Shown here: positions 1 through 5,643 of the stretch, piece after piece | How the letters are laid out: every line of letters begins with the position of its first letter | How positions within the stretch are numbered: position 1 is the stretch's first letter | Made by a program: the position numbers and the translations under genes | The notes under the pieces: model-generated | What the model was told of the DNA's origin: nothing | What the model saw: only the letters and a program-made list of their open reading frames with translations | Databases searched by the model: none | Assembly (NCBI GenBank): GCA_013695055.1 | Contig: JACDBF010000294.1 | Span: 1 to 10,251, forward strand | Reading direction: 5' to 3' | DNA length: 10,251 nt | Source: Actinomycetota bacterium | GTDB taxonomy: Bacteria; Actinomycetota; CADDZG01; WHSQ01

Positions 1-132
1 GCCCTGGCCGGCGAAGCGGTGATCGAGCTTGCGCTCGGTCGCATAGCGGTCAAGGCGGTTGCCCGGCCCCCGTACGTTGAAGAGGTTCCCATCGAACAGA
101 GTTCAAGGTCAGGAGAGACGCATGGCAGGTGA
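1..132 (+). CDS. C-terminal end of an unidentified gene (5' truncated by window)
   Basis: Frame +1 is open from the window edge to a TGA at 130-132, while the other two forward frames are closed by stops within the first 80 bases. Third positions are mostly G or C, as in the clear genes here. The visible 43 residues contain a short alternating hydrophobic segment (VIELALGRIAVKAVARPP) and then a polar tail ending in GETHGR. I do not recognise the family from so short a fragment. It ends 11 bases inside the downstream NYN gene, an overlap typical of co-transcribed and translationally coupled genes, which is mild support for it being real. It could also be a chance open frame in GC-rich DNA. Confidence 0.45.
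   Translation, partial: ALAGEAVIELALGRIAVKAVARPPYVEEVPIEQSSRSGETHGR
111..117 (+). promoter_or_regulatory. Ribosome binding site deciding the NYN gene start
   Basis: AGGAGAG lies just upstream of the ATG at 122; the core AGGAG (111-115) is 6 nt from it. This is the best Shine-Dalgarno match near the gene. It favours ATG 122 over the in-frame TTG at 59, which has no such site and would add 21 residues unlike any NYN N-terminus. Confidence 0.7.
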
Positions 133-1162
133 CGAGGAACGAATAGCGTTGTTCATCGATTTCGAGAACCTCGCCATCGGCGCGCGCGACCGTGGCGAGA
201 AGCTAGAGATGTCGGTGATCATGGATGCTCTCTCGGAGCGGGGGCGGGTTGTGGCGCGCCGCGCGTATGCGGATTGGAACCTCTTCTCCGAGTATCGGGG
301 CAACTTGCTCAGCCAGCGAATCGAGATGCTGGAAGTGCCGCAGCGCGCGGGGATGGTGCGAAAGAACGCGGCCGACATCAAGCTGGCGGTCGATGCCTTG
401 GAGCTCGCCTTCCAGCGCGATTTCATCACGACGTTCGTCATCGCATCAGGTGACTCTGACTTCACTCCGCTGGTATCAAAGCTTCGGGAGCTCAACCGGC
501 GGGTGATCGGCGTCGGCGTCGAGGGCTCGACTTCAGAGCTGCTTCCCGGCGCATGCGACGAGTTCCTGTTCTACGAGCGTTTGGCCGGACCGGGGACGGC
601 CAAGTCTGCGCCGAGGAAAAGGTCGCGCAGCGCGTCCGACGACGAAGAGCCTGCGACGGACCTCTCGGAAATCTCACGGCTCGTGACGGGCACCCTGTCG
701 GGAATGCAGCGGAGCCAGGACGGGTCGGTGCTGTCGTCGATGATAAAGCGAGCGATCTTGCGCAAGGACCCGACTTTCTCCGAGGGGGACTTCGGCTTCA
801 GGGCATGGGGCGAGCTCGTGCGACATCTCGAGAAGCAGGGAGTGATAGAGCTTCGAAGCGGGAGCGCGGACGGCGACCCCATGATCGATTTTCCGTCCGA
901 TGGGGGCGGCGAGGGACGGGCCTTCGACGTGCTGCACGAGGTGGTGGCCGAGCTCGAGGCGCGCGACGGCTCGCCTCCCCTTTCGGGACTCAAGAATCAG
1001 CTGCGGAAGCGCCAGCCCGGCTTCAGCGAGAAGGACTTCGGCTATGGAGGCTTTCTGCAGTTCGTGAAGGCGGCGGCCGCTAAGGGCGTGATCGATCTCG
1101 AATGGGACGAGGAGGATGAGGACTACTACGTGGCGGCCGAGCCGCCGGCGCCCTCGAGCTGA
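122..1162 (+). CDS. NYN-domain putative RNase with two LOTUS/OST-HTH domains
   Basis: A 346-residue protein starting at ATG 122. Residues 7-152 form a NYN (LabA/DUF88, PIN-like) domain. The acidic residues expected for metal-dependent RNA cleavage are visible: D13 in LFIDFEN, D85 in ADIKLAVD, and D111/D113 in SGDSDF, followed by the VIGVG strand. A charged, low-complexity linker (about 156-182, PRKRSRSASDDEE) leads to two winged-helix LOTUS/OST-HTH repeats at about 184-246 and 266-330. Each repeat has the signature P-x-FSE-x-DFG followed by an aromatic-rich helix and GVI-[DE]-L. The tail is acidic. LOTUS domains bind RNA, including G-rich and G-quadruplex RNA, so a cytoplasmic RNA-targeting nuclease is likely; the actual substrate is unknown. 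It may be coupled to the fragment upstream and is convergent with the glycosyltransferase. It shows no obvious link to the polysaccharide genes. Confidence 0.9.
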   Translation: MAGDEERIALFIDFENLAIGARDRGEKLEMSVIMDALSERGRVVARRAYADWNLFSEYRGNLLSQRIEMLEVPQRAGMVRKNAADIKLAVDALELAFQRDFITTFVIASGDSDFTPLVSKLRELNRRVIGVGVEGSTSELLPGACDEFLFYERLAGPGTAKSAPRKRSRSASDDEEPATDLSEISRLVTGTLSGMQRSQDGSVLSSMIKRAILRKDPTFSEGDFGFRAWGELVRHLEKQGVIELRSGSADGDPMIDFPSDGGGEGRAFDVLHEVVAELEARDGSPPLSGLKNQLRKRQPGFSEKDFGYGGFLQFVKAAAAKGVIDLEWDEEDEDYYVAAEPPAPSS

Positions 1163-1204
1163 TCAAGGTTCCTCGAAAGCGGCTCGCTGCTTAGCCGGCG
1201 GGCC

Positions 1205-2353
1205 TCAGCCGCCGATGGTCTCGCGTTCGTTCGGGGCGTCGTCGCCCACGTGGATGGCCGGGCCGGCATTCGATACCCAGCGAGGGACCTGCCCCGACCG
1301 CCTCGCTCCCGGCGGCTGCCTGAGCCAGGTGCGGGCGATCGCCTTGGTGAAGCCCCACGCATAACGCAGCGTCGTCGGCTTTTTCGTTGTGCCCGAGGCC
1401 CGGCGCCTCAGTGTGATCGGCACCTCGACGACCGCGAGGCCTTTTCGGGCCGCTTCGAGGATCATCTCCGAGACATAGAACTGGTCTTGGCGGAGATCCA
1501 TGCGCAAGAGCCCGTCGGAGGTGACCGCTCGGTAGCCGTTCGAGGGATCGCTTATCGAGGTGCGGCTGAGGGCCGTCAAGAGCTTGGAGTAGAGCCTCAC
1601 CCCGTGCCTGCGGACGCGTGACTCCACCTCGAAGGTCCCGAGCACGCGCGAACCCTGGACCATGTCGGCCTGGCCCGTGAGAAGGGGCTCCACGAGTCGT
1701 TCCATCTCGGTGGGGTCGTGCTGGCCGTCGGCGTCGATGGTCACCACGATCCGGGCCCCGTTTCGCACGGCCGCTTGATAGCCAAGCCGCACCGCGGCGC
1801 CGGATCCTCGCCTCAGGTCCCTGCGGATCACCACGGCCCCCAACCCCTGAGCCGTAGCTTCGGTCTCGTCGGTGCATCCGTCGGCGACGACGATGGGGAT
1901 GACCGGCAAGCCGCACACCTTGCGGGGCATCTCGGCCAGCACGGTCGGGAGATTGCCGGCCTCGTTATAAGCGGGCATGACGACGGCGCAGGCCCCGTCG
2001 AAGGGAGCGAGGCCCTCGTCCGTGAGGCGGCGAAGCGCCATGTAGTCGACGAGATCGCCGACCTCGTCCGAGAGCTGGTCCTCCCGTGAGAAGCCCCGGA
2101 ACAACAGGGCCATCGTGAAGAGATTCGAGATCACGAGCAGCCCGACTATCCGCCGCTCCTGGCCCGGCCTGAAGCCCAGGGGCGTGAGGAAGGGGTCGAG
2201 GACGCTGGGGGCCAGGGCCGCGACGCTCAGGCCCGAGACGACGAGGAAGGCGGCCACCAGCTCGCCCCGGCGCAGCTGACCTTTGCGGTAGCGAACCACC
2301 GCAAAGGTAGCGAGCAAGAGCGCGACGAATGCGCCGAAGATCCTGAGTGCCAT
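1205..2353 (-). CDS. DUF2304-GT2 fusion glycosyltransferase (polyprenyl-phosphate sugar synthase-like)
   Basis: A 382-residue protein. The first ~110 residues carry three hydrophobic segments (about 1-20, 31-49 and 69-86) separated by a basic RYRKGQLRRG stretch and followed by a heptad-like charged helix; this matches the DUF2304 membrane module often found beside GT2 genes. Residues ~121-345 are a GT-A fold family 2 glycosyltransferase: PAYNEAGNLP (127-136), VVADGCTDET (156-164), metal-binding DADG (207-210), QGSR (233-236), NGYRA (272-276) and FYVSEMILEA (292-301). This set is typical of DPM1-like enzymes that move a nucleotide-activated sugar to a polyprenyl phosphate at the inner membrane face. 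There are no C-terminal membrane helices, so anchoring would rely on the DUF2304 part. It is divergent from the phosphodiesterase operon. Sugar specificity cannot be read from the sequence. Confidence 0.88.
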   Translation of the reverse strand: MALRIFGAFVALLLATFAVVRYRKGQLRRGELVAAFLVVSGLSVAALAPSVLDPFLTPLGFRPGQERRIVGLLVISNLFTMALLFRGFSREDQLSDEVGDLVDYMALRRLTDEGLAPFDGACAVVMPAYNEAGNLPTVLAEMPRKVCGLPVIPIVVADGCTDETEATAQGLGAVVIRRDLRRGSGAAVRLGYQAAVRNGARIVVTIDADGQHDPTEMERLVEPLLTGQADMVQGSRVLGTFEVESRVRRHGVRLYSKLLTALSRTSISDPSNGYRAVTSDGLLRMDLRQDQFYVSEMILEAARKGLAVVEVPITLRRRASGTTKKPTTLRYAWGFTKAIARTWLRQPPGARRSGQVPRWVSNAGPAIHVGDDAPNERETIGG

Positions 2354-2359
2354 GCCCCC

Positions 2360-2389
2360 AGTGTCCCATTACGCCGGCCCCCGGGTCAA
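2360..2389 (-). promoter_or_regulatory. Candidate promoter of the GT2 gene, possibly leaderless
   Basis: Read on the - strand, TTGACC (2384-2389) is a good -35 and GACACT (2360-2365) a weak -10, separated by 18 nt. The -10 ends 6 nt before the ATG at 2353, so transcription would begin at or near the A of the start codon. The only Shine-Dalgarno-like sequence is a G run directly against the ATG, which fits a leaderless message. The -10 match is poor, so this is tentative. Confidence 0.3.
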
Positions 2390-2410
2390 AGCCCCAAGAA
2401 TCGATCTGAG

Positions 2411-2442
2411 CGGAACAGCGTTCGAAAAACGAACGTTTTCCG
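2411..2442 (+). repeat. Strong imperfect inverted repeat (hairpin or operator) in divergent region
   Basis: CGGAA (2411-2415) pairs with TTCCG (2438-2442). After a single bulged C at 2416, AGCGTTCG (2417-2424) pairs with CGAACGTT (2430-2437) through one G-T wobble, leaving an AAAAA loop (2425-2429). The result is a stem of about 13 pairs. The 17-bp centre, CGTTCG-AAAAA-CGAACG, is a perfect palindrome. No gene ends here, so a terminator role is unlikely. Placement between divergent genes, 58-89 bp from the GT2 start, suits an operator for a dimeric regulator or a structured leader of the phosphodiesterase mRNA. Confidence 0.55.
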
Positions 2443-2443
2443 G

Positions 2444-2465
2444 CATAGAACGGGCATGGAACGGG
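2444..2465 (+). repeat. Tandem 11-bp direct repeat
   Basis: CATAGAACGGG (2444-2454) is followed immediately by CATGGAACGGG (2455-2465), differing at one base. On the opposite strand the units read GTTCCATGCCC and GTTCTATGCCG, each opening with GTTC at an 11-bp spacing. About one helical turn between direct repeats is a common geometry for response regulators of the OmpR/PhoB family. It begins just after the hairpin at 2411-2442. Regulatory function is inferred from position and geometry only. Confidence 0.45.
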
Positions 2466-2472
2466 TGAGCCA

Positions 2473-2496
2473 GGGCTTGCGCGTCGTAGCGAGCCC
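2473..2496 (+). repeat. Second short inverted repeat in the divergent region
   Basis: GGGCTTGC (2473-2480) pairs with GCGAGCCC (2489-2496) over eight positions, with one G-T wobble and an 8-nt loop. It has no following T run, so it is not an intrinsic terminator. In a high-GC region a stem this size can occur by chance; it is listed because it lies in the likely 5' leader or promoter of the phosphodiesterase operon. Confidence 0.3.
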
Positions 2497-2561
2497 GCGA
2501 ATCCTTGCCTGTATTAGTCTCCAGCCCTCAGAAGGCCCGATGGGGCATGGGGCGCTCGGAG

Positions 2562-2566
2562 AGGAG
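2562..2566 (+). promoter_or_regulatory. Ribosome binding site deciding the phosphodiesterase start
   Basis: AGGAG is 9 nt upstream of the GTG at 2576. Starting there places a typical signal-anchor helix right at the N-terminus. The upstream in-frame ATG at 2456 has no such site and falls inside the 11-bp direct repeat. Confidence 0.65.
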
Positions 2567-2575
2567 ACTTTAGAC

Positions 2576-4294
2576 GTGCCCACGCGCGTCCTGATCGTGG
2601 CCGGCGCGGCGGCGCTGGTCGCCGCGCTCGCGGTTTACGCCTTGAGCCCGGTCCGCGGACTGCCGTCGGGCGCTCCGACCGAGACGGAGATGGCCGGGGC
2701 GATCGGGTCCCAGATCATGAGCCACCTCTACCTCGGCCATGTGCCCGGTCGATCCGGCGAGGTCATGATGGTCCCCAAGCCGCACACCTACCTCACCAAT
2801 GACTTGGATCTCACCGCGCTGGGGACCGGCGCTCCGCCGCTCAACTCGTCGCATCCGAACCCCTGGGCCTACACGGCTCGTATCCCACTGATCTTCTACG
2901 GGCCCCCGTGGGTGCCCGAGGGCCTTGCCGTGTCAGCCGATGCCGACGCCGCCGATGTGGCGCCGACCTATGCGCGGCTCGTGGGCATGGATGATTTCGT
3001 CGCAGCCGGCGAACCCTTAGAGGACATCGCGCCGAAAGAGGACCGCCCGAAAGTGGTTTTCACCGTCGTCATAGACGGCGGCGGGTGGAACGTCTTGCAG
3101 GAGCACTCGGAGTCGTGGCCTTTCTTGCGCCGTCTGATCGAGCGAGGAACCTCCTACACCAACGCGACGATCGGCTCGGCGCCGTCGATCACGGGGGCGA
3201 TTCATGCCACCTTCGGCACCGGCTTTTACCCGATCGATCATGGGATTCCAGGCAACCAGCTGCGGGGACCCAAGGGGCCCACCGACGCATGGGAGTTGAA
3301 CGCGAATCCGATCTATCTCGAGAAGCCCACGGTCTCGGAGCTGTGGGACGAGGCGAGCGGCAATGAGGCGGTGGTTGCGACTCTGGCTTACGAGGGCTGG
3401 CACCTCGGCATGATCGGGCATGGCGCGGCGCGCCCCGGCGGCGACCACGATGTCGCGGTTCTGTGGGAAGAGGAGGACAACGCGTGGCACATCAACGAGG
3501 AGTTCTTTGAGCTTCCCTCCTACCTTGAAACGACCGACATCGAGCTGCTCGAGTCCTATGAGGAGAAGCTCGACGGGCGCGACGGCGTCCATGATGGTAC
3601 GTGGTTCGGCGAGACGCTCGAAGAGCTGCAAGTGAATACGGTTCGGCCCGGCACGTCCGCGTTCGTGCGCTTCAACGGAGACGCGGTGGTGGAGATGATG
3701 CGCAAGGAGAAGATCGGGGCAGATTCGGTGACCGACTTCTTCTGGGTCGAGACCAAGATGCCCGATTACGCGGGTCACCGGTGGAACATGCTCGCGCCCG
3801 AGATCGGCGATGTCGTCGCCGAGGTCGATCATCAGATCGCCCGCTTCAAAAAGGAGCTCGACCGGCTCGCAGGCAAGGGAAATTACGTGCTCGCAATCAG
3901 CGCGGATCATGGTCAGGAACCGCTGCCCGAGCACTTCGGCGGGTGGCGCGTCGACGCGCAGGAGTTGAGCCGCGACGTCGAGGAGCGCTTCGGCGTGGGC
4001 GTGGTCGAGAAAGTCACGACGGTCGACTTTTTCATGGACATGGACAGGGTCCAAGAGGAAGGCATTGCGCTGGAGGACGTTGCGCGCTATCTCGGGACTT
4101 ACACCATCGGCGACAACGTGCCGGACGACGCTCCGGGCGCAGACCGCATTCCTGCGGCGCGGGTCGACGATGAGCTCTTTGCGGGGGCCTTCTCCACGGA
4201 GTATCTGCAATCTTTGTCGCCGGAGGACATCTCCTCGTTTGGGGAGAGCGACTATCCCGAAGGCGACCTCATCATCGAGCCGGGCGGGCGGTAG
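2576..4294 (+). CDS. Membrane-anchored type I phosphodiesterase / alkaline phosphatase superfamily, apparently circularly permuted
   Basis: A 572-residue protein from GTG 2576. Residues ~5-24 are a hydrophobic signal anchor, so the enzyme should face outward. The catalytic core begins near residue 160: D167 in VIDGGG, nucleophile T206 in APSITGAIH followed by TGFYP and HGIPGN, D397/H401 in MPDYAGH, and D444/H445 in SADHG. This is the two-zinc ligand pattern of nucleotide pyrophosphatase/phosphodiesterases and PafA-type phosphatases. The segment that normally closes the fold, with a GRSG-x-V strand, K-P, the last zinc His and IPLIFYGP...DVAPTYARLVG, lies instead at residues ~51-137, H93 being the likely ligand. 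The enzyme should cleave a phosphate ester or diester outside the membrane; the substrate is unknown. It heads the + strand gene run and ends 8 nt before the MFS gene. Confidence 0.85.
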   Translation: MPTRVLIVAGAAALVAALAVYALSPVRGLPSGAPTETEMAGAIGSQIMSHLYLGHVPGRSGEVMMVPKPHTYLTNDLDLTALGTGAPPLNSSHPNPWAYTARIPLIFYGPPWVPEGLAVSADADAADVAPTYARLVGMDDFVAAGEPLEDIAPKEDRPKVVFTVVIDGGGWNVLQEHSESWPFLRRLIERGTSYTNATIGSAPSITGAIHATFGTGFYPIDHGIPGNQLRGPKGPTDAWELNANPIYLEKPTVSELWDEASGNEAVVATLAYEGWHLGMIGHGAARPGGDHDVAVLWEEEDNAWHINEEFFELPSYLETTDIELLESYEEKLDGRDGVHDGTWFGETLEELQVNTVRPGTSAFVRFNGDAVVEMMRKEKIGADSVTDFFWVETKMPDYAGHRWNMLAPEIGDVVAEVDHQIARFKKELDRLAGKGNYVLAISADHGQEPLPEHFGGWRVDAQELSRDVEERFGVGVVEKVTTVDFFMDMDRVQEEGIALEDVARYLGTYTIGDNVPDDAPGADRIPAARVDDELFAGAFSTEYLQSLSPEDISSFGESDYPEGDLIIEPGGR

Positions 4295-4302
4295 CAGCGC
4301 CT

Positions 4303-5589
4303 GTGGGAATGATCGGTCGAGGCGTCGAGCTGCTTTCGAAAAGGCGGGACTTCCGGCTGCTCATGGCCACCCAGTTTCTCGCTCAGGCCGGGGATGGGAT
4401 CGTGCAGGCGGCGCTCGCCAAGCTCATCGTCTTCGGGGGCCAGGAAGGCTTCGACCTCGAGGGGGCAAAATCACCCGACGAGCTGCTTCGCATCGCGCTC
4501 TACATCTTCGTCCCCTACAGCATTCTGAGCCCTTTCTTGGGCGTCGTGATCGACCGCTGGGACCGGCGCCGGCTCCTGTTCCTTGCGAACGGTTTGCGCG
4601 CAGTTGTAATCCTGCTGATCGGTCTAGTCGGGACCGGCGCGGTCGGAGACTTCGGCCTCTTTTGTGCCTTCCTCTTGACTCTCACCTCGACGCGCGTCGT
4701 CTTGGCCACCAAAGCTGCAGCCCTGCCTTTGACGGTCGACGACTCGTCACTCATCGAGGCGAACGCGGTGTCGCAGCTCGGCGGAGCGTTGTTTCAGCTG
4801 GGCGGTGGCGGGGCCGGGTTCATCGCCACCAAGTTCCTTGCCGTGGAGCCGGTAATCATCGTGGGGGCCGTGGTCTACGGCCTCGGCGCCATGGCGGGCA
4901 CAGCCATCAAGAGAACCGGCGAGGCGCGGACGAATGACCCCTTGGCCCGCGCTGCGGCGCACGTGATAAGCAGCATTGTGGCGGGCGTCGCCGAGGTCGC
5001 GCGCACGCCAAAGGCCGGCGCCTCGATCATGACTTACTTCTGGCTGCGATGCCTGTGGAGCTTTTCGTTGGTGGGCATCGGATTCGTTGCGCGCGAGCTG
5101 GTGAGCAAGGACCTCACCGTGCTTCTGCTTACCGGTGGCTCCGGCGCGGCCGGCGCGGCGCTTGGTTTTGTTGTTGCGGCGCGCGCTCGGGCCCGCGCGC
5201 GGACGACTGCGCATCTGGTTCTCGCGGCATCGGCGGTCGCGGGACTCGCAGTTGCGCTTCTCGGGGGCCTGGAGCTTCAAGCCTCTTTGGCGCTGCTCAC
5301 TTTTTTTCTCGGCTTCGGTTTCTTTCTCGGGAAGATCGCGCTCGACAGCATGGTGCAGCAATCACTCGGAGACGACTTCAGGGGGCGCGCCTTCTCCCTT
5401 TACGACATCGCTTACAACCTCGCATGGGTTTTCGCAGCGGGCGCGATGAAGCTGCTGTGGAGCGAAAGCGCTCAGGGCGCGCTCATCGCCGGCATGGGAG
5501 TGGTCTTTTTGATTGGTATGGGGGGGATAGCCGTGTGGTTCAAGCGGGCCGGTCTGCTGTCACCCACTCATGCGTCCACCAGTGTGTGA
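4303..5589 (+). CDS. MFS transporter (MFS_1/MFS_3-like)
   Basis: A 428-residue polytopic protein with about 12 hydrophobic segments in two halves. The first cytoplasmic loop has a motif A-like GVVIDRWDRRRLL (80-92). The later sequence GDDFRGRAFSLYD (356-368) is typical of the MFS_3/EntS-like branch of exporters. A basic ARARARART stretch (293-301) marks a cytoplasmic loop in the second half. GTG 4303 is 8 nt after the phosphodiesterase stop; ATG 4309 is an equally possible start, and neither has a clear Shine-Dalgarno, suggesting reinitiation after the upstream stop. The substrate cannot be predicted. Position in the run suggests export or uptake of a compound linked to the phosphodiesterase or to polysaccharide assembly, but it could be an unrelated efflux pump. 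Confidence 0.85.
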   Translation: MGMIGRGVELLSKRRDFRLLMATQFLAQAGDGIVQAALAKLIVFGGQEGFDLEGAKSPDELLRIALYIFVPYSILSPFLGVVIDRWDRRRLLFLANGLRAVVILLIGLVGTGAVGDFGLFCAFLLTLTSTRVVLATKAAALPLTVDDSSLIEANAVSQLGGALFQLGGGGAGFIATKFLAVEPVIIVGAVVYGLGAMAGTAIKRTGEARTNDPLARAAAHVISSIVAGVAEVARTPKAGASIMTYFWLRCLWSFSLVGIGFVARELVSKDLTVLLLTGGSGAAGAALGFVVAARARARARTTAHLVLAASAVAGLAVALLGGLELQASLALLTFFLGFGFFLGKIALDSMVQQSLGDDFRGRAFSLYDIAYNLAWVFAAGAMKLLWSESAQGALIAGMGVVFLIGMGGIAVWFKRAGLLSPTHASTSV

Positions 5590-5643
5590 GCGCCGCCCGC
5601 TAAAGGGCGTCGGATACCGCCTCAGCCGCCTCGGGCCGCTAAG

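Noticed and set aside
59..121. TTG 59 as start of the NYN protein
   Set aside because: ATG 122 has a good Shine-Dalgarno and directly precedes the NYN domain; the extra 21 residues overlap the end of the upstream open frame.
1179..1212. Possible bidirectional terminator between the convergent NYN and GT2 genes
   Set aside because: Only 5-6 bp stems (CGGCT/AGCCG or GCGGCT/AGCCGC) with long loops and no T tract on either strand.
2456..2575. 40-residue N-terminal extension of the phosphodiesterase from ATG 2456
   Set aside because: No Shine-Dalgarno near 2456, the extension has no recognisable features, it overlaps the direct repeat, and GTG 2576 has AGGAG at 9 nt and puts the signal anchor at the N-terminus.
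3017..4210. 397-codon antisense open frame opposite the phosphodiesterase
   Set aside because: The + strand frame has the complete catalytic motif set. The antisense product has no recognisable motifs and is explained by high-GC codon bias.
5594..5609. Small hairpin CGCCC-GCTAAA-GGGCG after the MFS gene as a terminator
   Set aside because: A 5-bp stem without a following T run is too weak to call, and the next gene in the same direction starts only 34 bp later.
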